Positions 27,038 through 35,931 of a DNA stretch of 64,000 nt are shown here, one piece after another. The first letter of the stretch is position 1, and each line of letters begins with the position of its first letter. The position numbers and the translations under genes were made by a program. The notes under the pieces were generated by a model. It did no database searches. It was given only the letters and a program-made list of their open reading frames with translations, and was not told the origin of the DNA. Source of the DNA: CAUSKK01 sp963532425 (GTDB lineage Bacteria > Pseudomonadota > Gammaproteobacteria > Cardiobacteriales > Cardiobacteriaceae); assembly GCA_963532425.1 (NCBI GenBank), contig CAUSKK010000006.1, positions 38,818-102,817 on the forward strand. The letters run 5' to 3'.

Positions 27038-27438
27038 TAGCGGGGCTCCCGGAGCTGGGCCAGCAGGGCCCGGTTGGAATCGAGGAAATCCAGCGTCGCC
27101 AGTTCGGCCGGTGGCAGCCACTGCCAGCGCTGGCCCTCCCGGGCCTCGGGGCGAAGCGCTTCCCGGGGCTGGCAGCGGTAGAAATCCAGTAGCAGGCCGT
27201 CCCGTTCCTCCCGGTGGCAGTGCTGGAAGATTTGGCCGGCCAAATCCAGATTCAGCTCCTCGCGCAGCTCACGCACCAGCGCGGCGCCGGCGGTTTCGCC
27301 CGCCTCCACCTTGCCGCCGGGAAACTCCCAACGGCCGGCGAAGGCCTTGCCGGCCGGGCGCTGGCTCACCAGCACTTCCCCGGCGTGGTTGTAGAGCAGG
27401 GCCGCCACCACGTGAATGGGCGTTGGGGTCGCACTCAT
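27037..27438 (-). CDS. mutT: 8-oxo-dGTP diphosphatase MutT (Nudix)
   Basis: The 133-aa enzyme removes oxidised dGTP from the nucleotide pool to prevent A:T to C:G mutations. The Nudix box is clear: GGKVEAGETAGAALVRELREEL (GX5EX7REUXEEXGU pattern). WEFPGG before it and the C-terminal WLPPAEL fit bacterial MutT. The ATG overlaps the secA TGA (ATGA), so it is translationally coupled to secA; secA-mutT is a common arrangement in proteobacteria. A palindrome copy encodes REAL in the variable loop. Confidence 0.92.
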   Translation of the reverse strand: MSATPTPIHVVAALLYNHAGEVLVSQRPAGKAFAGRWEFPGGKVEAGETAGAALVRELREELNLDLAGQIFQHCHREERDGLLLDFYRCQPREALRPEAREGQRWQWLPPAELATLDFLDSNRALLAQLREPR

Positions 27439-30077
27439 GGCCCTTCCGTGGCCTTCAGGCTGCCGTGGCATTCCTTATATTTCTTGCCGGAACCGCAGGG
27501 GCAGGGGCTGTTGCGCGATGGCGGCGGGCTGATAGCCGGGGCATCGTGCGGAGCGGCGGGCCGGGGGGCCGGGGCCGGCTGCTCCTCGTCGGCGGTGCGG
27601 AACTGCAGGTGGGCCAGGATGCGGATAATCTCAAACTGAATGTTCTGCAACAGGTCATTGAAGAGTTCAAAGGATTCCTTCTTGTACTCCTGGCGCGGGT
27701 CCTTCTGGGCACGGGAACGCAGCCAGATGGCCTGGCGCAGCATGTCCATATTGGTGAGGTGCCGGCGCCACTGGCTGTCGATGGTCTGCAGGACGATGTA
27801 GCGCTCGATATTGCGCAGCATCTCGCCGCCGGCCAGCGCTTCCTTCTCGGCATAGCGGGCCAGCAGCTGGTCGAGCACCTCCTTTTTCACCCGGTCGGCG
27901 CTGATATTGGCCGCCGAAGCCAGCAGCTCGGCCACGTTCAAATCCAGGTTGAAGTTGGTGCGCACGGCCTCCTCCAGGCCGGCCACATTCCAGTTCTGGC
28001 GCAGCTCGTGGGCGGGCAGATACTGGTCCACCAGCAGATTGACGATGTCCTCACGCATGCCGGCGATGAGGCTGCCGATGTCGTCGTTGTCCATGATGGC
28101 GTTGCGCTGGCTGTAGATGACCTTGCGCTGCTCGTTGGTAACGTCGTCGTACTCCAGCAGGTTCTTGCGGATGTCGAAGTTGTGGGCCTCCACCTTGCGC
28201 TGGGCGCCCTCAATCTGTTTTGACACCATGGAGGATTCGATGGCCTCCTCGTCGCCCATGCCGAAGCGCTGCATCATGGCGGCCATGCGTTCGCCGGCGA
28301 AGATGCGCACCAGATTGTCATCCAGGGCCACATAGAAACGGCTGGAGCCCGGGTCGCCCTGGCGGCCGGAGCGACCGCGCAGCTGGTTGTCGATGCGGCG
28401 GCTCTCGTGGCGTTCGGCGCCGATGACGTGCAGACCGCCGGCGGCCTTGGCTGCCTCGTGGTCCTTGAGCCACTGGGCCCGAAGCGCTTCCTTCTCGGCC
28501 TCGCTGGCCTCGGGGCCGAGCTGGGCCAGGGCCACCTTCAGCGAACCGCCCAGCACAATGTCCGTACCCCGGCCGGCCATGTTGGTGGCGATGGTTACCA
28601 TGCCGGGTTTGCCGGCCATGGCGACGATTTCGGCCTCGCGCTCGTGCTGCTTGGCGTTGAGCACGTTGTGGGCAATGCCGGCCTTGTTGAGCAGGTCGGA
28701 AATCAGCTCGGAGGTTTCAATGGAGGCCGTGCCGACGAGAATAGGCTGGCCCTTCTCCTGGTAGCTACGGATTTCATTGACGATGGCGTTGTATTTGCCC
28801 TGCTGGTTCAGATAAATCTGGTCGATGTGGTCGATGCGCTGCACCGGCTTGTTGGTGGGGATAACCACCGTCTCCAGCCCGTAGATTTCCTGGAATTCAT
28901 AGGCCTCGGTATCGGCGGTGCCGGTCATGCCGGCCAGCTTCTCGTACATGCGGAAATAGTTCTGGTAGGTGATGGAGGCCAGGGTTTGGCTTTCCTTTTT
29001 CACCGGCACGCCCTCTTTGATTTCCATGGCCTGGTGGAGGCCGTCCGACCAGCGCCGGCCCTGCATGGTGCGGCCGGTGAACTCATCGACGATGACCACT
29101 TCGCCGTCCTTGACGATATAGTCCACGTCCTTCTGGAACAGGTGATGGGCACGCAGGCAGGCATTGAGGCAGTGGAACAGGCCCAGATGCTTAGGCTGGT
29201 AGATGCTCTCGTCGGCGCCGAGCAGGCCGCGTTCGCGCAGCAGCGCTTCCACGTGGTCATGGCCGCTGTCGGTGAGGCCCACCTGCTTACTCTTCTCGTC
29301 GATGGAAAAATCGCCGGGGCCGTCCTTCTCCTTCTGGGGCACCAGCTGGGGCACGATGGCGTTCATCTGCTGGTAAAGGGTGGTATCCATGTCGGCCTCG
29401 CCGGAGATGATGAGCGGCGTCCGCGCCTCGTCAATCAGAATGGAATCGACCTCATCGACGATGGCGAAATGCAGGCCGCGCTGCAGCCGCTGTTCCCGGT
29501 CCAGGGCCATGTTGGTGCGCAGATAGTCGAAGCCGAATTCATTGTTGGTGCCGTAGGTGATGTCGGCGTTGTAGGCGCGCTGCTTGTCCTCGACGCTGAG
29601 GCCGGAATAGATGATGCCGGTGCTGAGGCCGAGGAAGCCGTAGAGTTCGGACAGTTCGGTGCCATCGCGTTTGGCCAGATAGTCATTGACCGTAACCACG
29701 TGCACGCCCTTGCCGCTCAGGGCGTTGAGATAGACCGCCAGCGTCGCCACCAGGGTTTTACCCTCGCCGGTGCGCATTTCGGCGATTTTGCCGTCGTTGA
29801 GCACCATGCCGCCAATCAGCTGCACATCGTGGTGGCGCAGGCCCAGCGTCCGCTTGGAGGCCTCGCGCACGACGGCGAAGGCCTCGGGCAGAATGGAATG
29901 GAGCGAATGTTCTTGAAGCCGCTGTTTGAATTCCTCGGTTTTGGCCCGCAGCGCTTCGTCGGAAAGGGCGCTGATTTCTGGCTCCAGGGCGTTTATTTGG
30001 GCGACGATTTTGTTGTAATTTTTGATGAGACGGTCGTTGCGCGACCCGAAGATTTTTTTGGCGAGATGACCAAGCAT
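27435..30077 (-). CDS. secA: Preprotein translocase ATPase SecA
   Basis: The 880-aa motor pushes unfolded preproteins through SecYEG. Walker A MRTGEGKT is at residues 101-108. The Walker B-like IVDEVDSILIDEARTPL lies near residue 210, and the second nucleotide domain carries TNMAGRGTDIVLGG. The C-terminus has the zinc-binding SEC-C motif CPCGSGKKYKECHG that contacts SecB. The length is normal. It is divergent from dciA and leads a group with mutT, the DUF808 gene and a hypothetical gene, all joined by overlaps. Confidence 0.97.
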   Translation of the reverse strand: MLGHLAKKIFGSRNDRLIKNYNKIVAQINALEPEISALSDEALRAKTEEFKQRLQEHSLHSILPEAFAVVREASKRTLGLRHHDVQLIGGMVLNDGKIAEMRTGEGKTLVATLAVYLNALSGKGVHVVTVNDYLAKRDGTELSELYGFLGLSTGIIYSGLSVEDKQRAYNADITYGTNNEFGFDYLRTNMALDREQRLQRGLHFAIVDEVDSILIDEARTPLIISGEADMDTTLYQQMNAIVPQLVPQKEKDGPGDFSIDEKSKQVGLTDSGHDHVEALLRERGLLGADESIYQPKHLGLFHCLNACLRAHHLFQKDVDYIVKDGEVVIVDEFTGRTMQGRRWSDGLHQAMEIKEGVPVKKESQTLASITYQNYFRMYEKLAGMTGTADTEAYEFQEIYGLETVVIPTNKPVQRIDHIDQIYLNQQGKYNAIVNEIRSYQEKGQPILVGTASIETSELISDLLNKAGIAHNVLNAKQHEREAEIVAMAGKPGMVTIATNMAGRGTDIVLGGSLKVALAQLGPEASEAEKEALRAQWLKDHEAAKAAGGLHVIGAERHESRRIDNQLRGRSGRQGDPGSSRFYVALDDNLVRIFAGERMAAMMQRFGMGDEEAIESSMVSKQIEGAQRKVEAHNFDIRKNLLEYDDVTNEQRKVIYSQRNAIMDNDDIGSLIAGMREDIVNLLVDQYLPAHELRQNWNVAGLEEAVRTNFNLDLNVAELLASAANISADRVKKEVLDQLLARYAEKEALAGGEMLRNIERYIVLQTIDSQWRRHLTNMDMLRQAIWLRSRAQKDPRQEYKKESFELFNDLLQNIQFEIIRILAHLQFRTADEEQPAPAPRPAAPHDAPAISPPPSRNSPCPCGSGKKYKECHGSLKATEGP

Positions 30078-30265
30078 GATTAATCCTTAATTATTGAACA
30101 AGGGCGGGCTCTGGGGTTGCGGCCCGCCGGGCCAAACGGCAGCGGCAGATTATCCGCCAGCGCGTTCGGGCTTTCAAACCTTTGATGGGGGCAGCGCCCC
30201 GGAAATTTCAACCGCAAGGCCGGGGCCAGGGGCCCGGGTCTTTAATTTTTGGAGAAGGGCAACCG

Positions 30266-30808
30266 ATGAAAAAAACGAAGAAGACGGCCGGCCGGGCCGG
30301 GGACAGCCTCGACGAAGCGCTGGGCATGATGCAATGGTCGCTGGCCCAGCGCATGGAATTTGAATTTCAAAATTATCTCTGGCACCGGCTGCTCCAGGTT
30401 ATCCCGGCGCCGCTACATGGCAGCGTGATGGCCGACCATTTCCGCGTCCAGCCGGAGAAGCGCTTCCAGGAGTGGCGGATTTTTGCCCGCAGTGGTGAAG
30501 TGGCCCACCGGCTCCATTTCCTCGCCCCGGCCCTGGAAAACCAGCTGCGCCGGCTGCGGGCTGACCCGCGCGACCTGAGCCTGCCGCTGAGCGTGCGCCA
30601 CCGGCTGCGCCAGCTGGCCCAGCAGCGCATCAGCCTGCGGGCGGTGGTACGGCCGGAGCTCTGGCCCCGGCAGGAGAAGAAATATGTATTGCCGCCGGCG
30701 CTGGCCCGGGCCCTCAATCCCCAGCGGCCCAGCGAGGCCGAGGCCGACCGCATTCTTGACGATTTCTTTCGCGATTTCGGCCCCCCGCCGGGCCCGGCCG
30801 GCCGCTAG
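30266..30808 (+). CDS. dciA: DciA-like DUF721 helicase-loading protein
   Basis: This 180-aa protein fits DUF721/DciA, the replicative-helicase operator of bacteria that lack DnaC. The N-terminal KH-like half shows the family layout: a helix ending LLQVIPAPL, a strand HFRV, then EWRIFARSGEVAHRLHFLAPALENQL, equivalent to the usual WATRLR block before the next helix. The C-terminal half is basic and variable. The position beside secA supports the call, since dciA often lies next to lpxC/secA. The ATG at 30266 has GGAGAAGG upstream. Its stop overlaps the convergent DUF4241 gene. Sequence similarity is moderate. Confidence 0.7.
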   Translation: MKKTKKTAGRAGDSLDEALGMMQWSLAQRMEFEFQNYLWHRLLQVIPAPLHGSVMADHFRVQPEKRFQEWRIFARSGEVAHRLHFLAPALENQLRRLRADPRDLSLPLSVRHRLRQLAQQRISLRAVVRPELWPRQEKKYVLPPALARALNPQRPSEAEADRILDDFFRDFGPPPGPAGR

Positions 30809-31422
30809 TCCAGCAGCAAATCCACCACGGCACAGACCGGGTAGAGCGCTTCGTCCGCGCCGGGCTCGCGTTCGTAGCCGAAATAGAGCGGATAGGCCCC
30901 GGCGCCCCAGCCGGCGCTGAAGACACAGAGTTCGCCGCGCTTGGCGTGGCTGAAGGTGTTGTGGAAATTGCGGCCCAGGGCGCTTTTCAATTCTTCCTCG
31001 TAGCGGGCGCAGTCCCGTTCGCGGTGGGCCGGGGGCAGCTGGGCCAACCCGTCCGCGTCGAGCAGGGCCAGATAGCCGGTTTCACTGACGCTGCCGGGCA
31101 CTTCGCCGCCCTCCAGATAGTCATCGAGGCTGTCGGCGGTCAAACCCACCTCCCAGTAGGTGGGCGGTTTCCTATCAAAGAGAATGCGCACGAACTGGCA
31201 GCGTTTGTCGCCGTTCTTCAGGGTTTTCACCGCCATTTGCACCGTAAAGGCGCCCCGGGGCACCGGGTGCAGAAAGGGAAGAAGCGCTTCCTCATAGGGC
31301 AGCAGAAACGGGTCGGCCAGCAGCAGCTGCTCGCGGTTCAGGGTCAGGGTGCCCAGCGGCACCACTTCGGCGCCGGGTCGGAAGGCGTGGGCATAGGCGG
31401 CCGTATCAATGCTTTGGGCCAT
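30805..31422 (-). CDS. DUF4241 domain protein
   Basis: This 205-aa cytoplasmic protein matches DUF4241. The sequence ADPFLLPYEEALLPFLHPVPRG corresponds to the family's start (DPL.. followed by PxGxYPV). A YWEVGLT strand follows, then GYLALLDADG and the signature ending FSAGWGAGAYPLYFGY followed by PVCAVVDLL. The biochemical role is unknown; the family turns up in immunity-like neighbourhoods. The ATG at 31422 lies inside zur (17-bp overlap), so it is probably co-translated with it. No toxin gene is adjacent. Confidence 0.75.
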   Translation of the reverse strand: MAQSIDTAAYAHAFRPGAEVVPLGTLTLNREQLLLADPFLLPYEEALLPFLHPVPRGAFTVQMAVKTLKNGDKRCQFVRILFDRKPPTYWEVGLTADSLDDYLEGGEVPGSVSETGYLALLDADGLAQLPPAHRERDCARYEEELKSALGRNFHNTFSHAKRGELCVFSAGWGAGAYPLYFGYEREPGADEALYPVCAVVDLLLD

Positions 31423-31900
31423 GGCTGCAACAGTGGTGGGCTTGTTGTTCGCTGCATTCCTGCCAGTAGCCGCGCAGCACCAGTGGTCCGGGCTGGAGCT
31501 CAAAGCCCTGCTCCCGGCAGAAGCGCTCCAGCTCGGCGATGATGGCCGGGGCGTCGGCCTCGTAGGTGGTGCCACAGTTGCGGCAGCTGAGAATGATGCT
31601 GAGGTGGGGCTGGTCGAAGTTCGGACAGAAGACGAAGCCGTTCAGGGCCTCGGCCCGGTGCAGCACGCCGATGGCCACGAAGAAATCCAGGGCCCGGTAG
31701 ACCGTCGGCGGTGCGGCGTTGGGCTGGATTTTCTTCAAATCGGCGAGGACGTCATAGGCCTTAATTACGTCGGGATAGGCCAGAATCAGGCTCAGAATCT
31801 GCCGGCGGACCGGCGTCATGCGCTGGCGCTGGGCCCGGCAGAACTGTTCCACCCGGGCGAGGGTGGCCGGGATATCAATGGGTTCTTTTTTCTGTTTCAT
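31406..31900 (-). CDS. zur: Fur-family repressor, Zur-like
   Basis: The 164-aa metalloregulator has the Fur fold: a winged helix ending PPTVYRALDFFVAIGVLHRAE (about residues 63-85), then a dimer domain with CRNCG and a Cys/His-rich tail HHCCSHGPKH. The VYRAL block and the CxxC/HHCC pattern fit Zur, which represses Zn uptake genes, better than Fur. It overlaps nspC upstream by 4 bp (ATGA) and the DUF4241 gene downstream by 17 bp. No Zn uptake genes are next to it; a CDF exporter lies 7 kb away. Confidence 0.82.
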   Translation of the reverse strand: MKQKKEPIDIPATLARVEQFCRAQRQRMTPVRRQILSLILAYPDVIKAYDVLADLKKIQPNAAPPTVYRALDFFVAIGVLHRAEALNGFVFCPNFDQPHLSIILSCRNCGTTYEADAPAIIAELERFCREQGFELQPGPLVLRGYWQECSEQQAHHCCSHGPKH

Positions 31901-33096
31901 GAGAGTCGTTGTTGGAAGTCGTCATAGCCGTATTCATGGACTACGGTCAGCGCGTCGCTGGCACTGTTCCAGGCGACGATGGCCGGCAGTTTAACCCCGT
32001 TGAAGGTGTTGGTTTTTACCATGGTGTAATGGGCCATATCGAGGAAAACCAGGCGCTGGCCCACCTGAACCGGGGCCGGGAAGCTGTAGTCGCCGATGAC
32101 GTCGCCGGCCAGACAGGTGAGGCCGCCGATGCGGTAGTCGTGGCCGAGTTCGCCGGGCTGACCGGCACCGAGCAGCTCCGGCCGGTAGGGCATTTCCAGC
32201 ACGTCGGGCAGATGGGCGCTGCAGGAGCCGTCGATAATCAGCAAATCCAGGCCGTTGCGGCTTACGTCCAGCACCTCGCTGACATAGACGCCGGTGCCCA
32301 GGGCCACGGCCTCGCCGGGTTCGATGATGACGTCCACGCCCCATTTGTCCCGGAAGCGCCGGATTAAATCAATGAGCGCTTCGACCTGATAGTCCGGCCG
32401 GGTGATGTGGTGGCCGCCGCCGAAGTTAATCCAGCGCATGCGCGGGATAAATTCGCCGAAGCGCTCCTCAATGGCGGCCACGGTGCGTTGCAGCGGTTCG
32501 ATGTTCTGTTCACAGAGATTGTGGAAATGGAGGCCGTCGATGCCATCGAGCAGCTCCGGCCGAAACTCACTGCGGACGATGCCGAGCCGCGAGCCGGCAA
32601 CGCTGGGGTCGTAGAGGGGATAGTCGCCCTCGGGCTGCTCCGGATTGAGGCGCAGACCGAAATGGAGCCCCGGCCGCCGGGCCTTGGCCGCCCGGATTTC
32701 CGGCTGGAAGCGCTGCCACTGGTGGAAGGAATTGAAGATGACATGGTCGGATAACGCCAGCACCTCGGCCATGTCCGCCGGCGGATAGGCGGCGGCGAAG
32801 CAATGCACCTCGCCGGCGAAGCGCTCCCGGCCGAGCTTGGCCTCGTGCAGGCCGCTGGCACAGACGCCGTCCAGATAGCGGCCAATCAGCGGGCCATAGT
32901 GCCACATGGCAAAGCCCTTCAGGGCCAGCAGCACCTTGGCGCCGCTCGCCTCCTTCACCCGGCGCAGCACCTGGAGATTCCGTTCCAGCAGCACCTCATC
33001 GACCACATAGCAGGGCGTGGGCAGGCGCCGGGTGTCGAGCCGGGCAAAGGTGGCGCGCATCAGGGCCGGGGCGCCGCCGGCGTCGGCCTCAGACAT
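31897..33096 (-). CDS. nspC: Carboxynorspermidine/carboxyspermidine decarboxylase
   Basis: This 399-aa PLP enzyme of the alanine-racemase-fold decarboxylase group makes norspermidine or spermidine by decarboxylation. The PLP Lys is K60 in LLALKGFAMW. HFHNLCEQN and INFGGGHHIT are NspC-specific blocks, and EPGEAVALGTG holds the C-terminal PLP-phosphate/Glu motif. The Cys-containing IDGSCSAHLPDVLEMPYRP lies near the active site of the partner subunit. It overlaps greA by 8 bp and zur by 4 bp. Carboxynorspermidine synthase, its usual partner, is not in the window. Confidence 0.92.
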   Translation of the reverse strand: MSEADAGGAPALMRATFARLDTRRLPTPCYVVDEVLLERNLQVLRRVKEASGAKVLLALKGFAMWHYGPLIGRYLDGVCASGLHEAKLGRERFAGEVHCFAAAYPPADMAEVLALSDHVIFNSFHQWQRFQPEIRAAKARRPGLHFGLRLNPEQPEGDYPLYDPSVAGSRLGIVRSEFRPELLDGIDGLHFHNLCEQNIEPLQRTVAAIEERFGEFIPRMRWINFGGGHHITRPDYQVEALIDLIRRFRDKWGVDVIIEPGEAVALGTGVYVSEVLDVSRNGLDLLIIDGSCSAHLPDVLEMPYRPELLGAGQPGELGHDYRIGGLTCLAGDVIGDYSFPAPVQVGQRLVFLDMAHYTMVKTNTFNGVKLPAIVAWNSASDALTVVHEYGYDDFQQRLS

Positions 33097-33571
33097 AGCG
33101 CACGGCGATGATGTCGAAGGTGCGGGTGCCGCTGGGCGTATTGACGTGGACGGTCTCGCCCTCCTCCTTGCCGAGCAGGGCCCGGGCGATGGGCGAAGTG
33201 TTGGAAATCAAACCACTGTTCACATCGGCCTCGTCCTCGCCGACGATTTTGTAGCTCAGCTCCTCGCCGCTGTTGGCGTCCTCCAAATCGACGGTGGTAC
33301 CGAAGATGACCCGGCCGTTGCGGGGAATGTCGGCCAGTTCGATGACGTTGGCGTTGGCCAGCTTATATTCCAGCTCCTTGATGCGACCCTCGATGAAGCC
33401 CTGGCGCTCGCGGGCGGCGTGGTATTCGGCGTTCTCTTTCAAATCGCCGTGGGCTCGGGCTTCGGCGATGGCCTCGATGACCTGGGGCCGGTCCTGGGTT
33501 TTCAGTTTTTCCAGTTCCTGGCGCATGGCCTGGGCCCCGGCGCTGGTCATGGGAAAGCGTAATACGGTCAT
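33089..33571 (-). CDS. greA: Transcript cleavage factor GreA
   Basis: The 160-aa factor rescues backtracked RNA polymerase by stimulating transcript cleavage. The N-terminal coiled coil includes the acidic tip block ARAHGDLKENAEYHAAR with the catalytic acids. The C-terminal FKBP-like domain ends GTRTFDIIAVRYV. The start ATG at 33571 follows GAGG by about 9 bp. It begins only about 30 bp after the fabI terminator T run, leads the greA-nspC-zur-DUF4241 operon, and overlaps nspC. Confidence 0.95.
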   Translation of the reverse strand: MTVLRFPMTSAGAQAMRQELEKLKTQDRPQVIEAIAEARAHGDLKENAEYHAARERQGFIEGRIKELEYKLANANVIELADIPRNGRVIFGTTVDLEDANSGEELSYKIVGEDEADVNSGLISNTSPIARALLGKEEGETVHVNTPSGTRTFDIIAVRYV

Positions 33572-33599
33572 GTGATTAAACCTCAATGATTGCCATAGA

Positions 33600-33641
33600 T
33601 ATAAAAAATAAACCAAGCCGGAACAGGGCTCCGGCTTGGTT
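33600..33641 (-). terminator. Strong terminator after fabI
   Basis: A perfect 12-bp stem (AACCAAGCCGGA / TCCGGCTTGGTT) with a 7-nt loop is followed on the minus strand by an AT-rich run, mostly T. It separates fabI from greA. Confidence 0.92.
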
Positions 33642-33675
33642 AAAACTTCTAAAAGGTATGGGGCGCTATTTTAGC

Positions 33676-34473
33676 CTAATCGTCTTCCTTTGCCAGCTGG
33701 ACGCTGGAAAAGATGTTATAGCCGGCGTCCACATAGCTGATTTCACCGGTGATGCCCGAGGCCAAATCCGAGCAGAGGAAGGAGGCTAGATTGCCCACCT
33801 CCTCGGTGGTTACGCAGCGGCGCAGCGGGGCCGTCTGCTCAAAGCCCTTCAGCATGGCGCGGAAATCCTTGATGCCCGAGGCGGCCAGGGTGCGAATGGG
33901 GCCGGCGCTGATGCCATTGACGCGGATGCCATCGACGCCCAAATCGGCGGCCAGATAGCGAATGGCGGCCTCCAGGCTGGCCTTGGCCAGGCCCATGGTG
34001 TTGTAGTTGGGGATAGCCTGGACGGCGCCGAGGTAGGTCAGGGCCAGGGCGCTGGCGTTGCGACCCTGCATCAGCGGGTAGGCGCCGCGCATGAGGGCGA
34101 CGAAGCTGTAGGCGCTGATGTCATGGGCGAGGCGGAAATTTTCCCGGGTGCAGCCGTCGAGGAAGCGGCCCTCGATGGCCTCGCGCGGGGCGAAGGCGAT
34201 GCAGTGCACCAGCCCGTCCAGACCGCCCCATTCCTGTTTCAACACTTTGAAAACATTCTCGATTTCCTCGTCGCTGCCCACGTCGCAGGGCAGAAAGATT
34301 TTGCCGCCGAGCTCGGCCCCCATTTTTTCCACCCGGGGTTTGAGCTTGTCGTTCTGGTAGGTGAAGGCCAGTTCGGCGCCCTCGCGCTGCATGGCCTGGG
34401 CAATACCGTAGGCGATGGACAGGTTGCTGGCGAGGCCAGTGATGAGAATTTTTTTGCCGGCGAGATAGGCCAT
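33676..34473 (-). CDS. fabI: Enoyl-[acyl-carrier-protein] reductase (NADH), FabI
   Basis: This 265-aa SDR-fold enzyme performs the last step of fatty-acid elongation and is the triclosan/isoniazid-type target. It shows the FabI features: GLASNLSIAYGIAQAM for dinucleotide binding, HCIAFAPREAIEG, and the Tyr-x6-Lys pair in NYNTMGLAKASLEAA. The C-terminal block is GISAGPIRTLAASGI. The ATG at 34473 follows AGAGGAAA. It stands alone between terminators. Confidence 0.95.
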   Translation of the reverse strand: MAYLAGKKILITGLASNLSIAYGIAQAMQREGAELAFTYQNDKLKPRVEKMGAELGGKIFLPCDVGSDEEIENVFKVLKQEWGGLDGLVHCIAFAPREAIEGRFLDGCTRENFRLAHDISAYSFVALMRGAYPLMQGRNASALALTYLGAVQAIPNYNTMGLAKASLEAAIRYLAADLGVDGIRVNGISAGPIRTLAASGIKDFRAMLKGFEQTAPLRRCVTTEEVGNLASFLCSDLASGITGEISYVDAGYNIFSSVQLAKEDD

Positions 34474-34544
34474 GATGATTTCCTCTCTGATGTGAAAAGC
34501 CGCCATGATACCGAAAGCCCCGGCCCGGTGGGCACGGCCCTTCC

Positions 34545-35915
34545 CTAGTGGCTGGCGCCGCCCTCGGCCCGGGGCACCGGCGTTATCCGCAAATCCCGCA
34601 GCAGCCGCTGGTACTCGCCGGAGCGGGCCAGCAGCTGGCGGGCGGCCCGTTTCAGGTCGTCGATGGCCGCCGGCGGCAGATGGAAGCTGGTGGGCAGATT
34701 CAGCACGCGCTCGCGCAGTTCCCCCGGCGGCAGGTCGCGCAGATTGAGGCTGACAAAATACATGGACACCCGGCGCGACGCCTGGGCGTTCCAGCCATCG
34801 ACAAAGGCCCGGAAGCGGCGCAGCGATTCGGCCGTGTTCTGGGCGATGGGAATGTCAATGACCGCCATCACCTGGGCGGACAGGTCGGGAATGGCGGCGC
34901 TGCGGTCAAGGGTGCTGGTGATTTCATTCTGGGCATTGACGTTAATCACGACGATTTTGCGCACGTTGCCGTTCAGAAACTGGTGCAGCAGCTTCTGCTC
35001 GGAATAGAGGTCGGTCAGGTCGAGCATGGCGCGCAGGGCGAGATTGTCGGTCAGGCCGCCATCGAGCAGGTGGATATAGGGCCGCTGGGCGCTGTTCTGG
35101 TAGCTGAGCAGCCGCTGGGCATATTCGCGCCGGGTCTGGCTCTGCAGCTGCTGCGGGTCGTCGGCCAGGGCGTCGGCCATTTCCGCCGGCAGCCGGTAGC
35201 CACACTGGCCGCCGCGATTGTTCAGGGTAATCGGACTAAACAGGATAGGCACCGCGCTGGAGGCGGCCACGGCCCGGGCCAGCGGCAGGGCGTCCAAATC
35301 CAGACAGAGCACATCGAAAAATTCCTGGGTGAAATCCAGCCGGGTGCCCTGGCTCATGTCGGTGGCCGAAATCACCGCAAAGGGCCCGCGCCGGTGGCGG
35401 CGCAGGTCGGCGAAGGTGGCGTGGTGAAACAGGGCCCGGTCAAGTTCCTGCTGGAGCAGGTCGCCCCGGCCGTAGTCGGGGGCGGTGAGATAGGGCCAGT
35501 TCGCCAGGGAAAACAGCTGGGAAAACAAGCGCTTCTGGAAATCCTGCTTGAGGAAATGGCGTTCAAAGCTGGGAATGGCCGCCGGGCCGTGGAGGCTGAA
35601 ATAGGCAGCCAGAATGGAACCGCCGGAGACGCCGAACACCAAATCCACCTGGTCGAGCAGCGTGCCCGAGGCCAGCGGCTGCTGCTGGAGGGCCTCCAGC
35701 ACGCCGTAGCCCAGGGCCGCCGCCCGGGTGCCGCCGCCGGAAAATTGCAGCAAAATCAAAAGGGAAGAGTCATTGCTCTGCACGGCCTGGTGGATGCGGT
35801 AGCCCCGCTGGAGATTGACGGTGGCCAGGCCGGGCAGGGGACGATAGCGCCAGTCGCTGCAGGCGGCCAGCAGCAGGCAAAGGAGCAGGCATTTCTTTAT
35901 AGTGAGGGGCTTCAT
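34545..35915 (-). CDS. Patatin-like phospholipase lipoprotein
   Basis: The 456-aa protein has a lipoprotein signal (MKPLTIKKCLLLCLLLAAC, lipidated Cys at 19), so it sits on a membrane facing the periplasm. The patatin hydrolase signature is complete: oxyanion loop GGGTRAAALG, nucleophile GVSGGS, and the catalytic dyad Asp in DGGLTDNLALR. It should hydrolyse acyl esters of phospholipids. The start is uncertain: ATG 35915 gives the better signal peptide, while an ATG 33 bp upstream lies inside the region shared with the divergent gene. Neither has a strong ribosome site. Confidence 0.85.
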   Translation of the reverse strand: MKPLTIKKCLLLCLLLAACSDWRYRPLPGLATVNLQRGYRIHQAVQSNDSSLLILLQFSGGGTRAAALGYGVLEALQQQPLASGTLLDQVDLVFGVSGGSILAAYFSLHGPAAIPSFERHFLKQDFQKRLFSQLFSLANWPYLTAPDYGRGDLLQQELDRALFHHATFADLRRHRRGPFAVISATDMSQGTRLDFTQEFFDVLCLDLDALPLARAVAASSAVPILFSPITLNNRGGQCGYRLPAEMADALADDPQQLQSQTRREYAQRLLSYQNSAQRPYIHLLDGGLTDNLALRAMLDLTDLYSEQKLLHQFLNGNVRKIVVINVNAQNEITSTLDRSAAIPDLSAQVMAVIDIPIAQNTAESLRRFRAFVDGWNAQASRRVSMYFVSLNLRDLPPGELRERVLNLPTSFHLPPAAIDDLKRAARQLLARSGEYQRLLRDLRITPVPRAEGGASH

Positions 35916-35931
35916 TTTTAAGGAGTGCAAT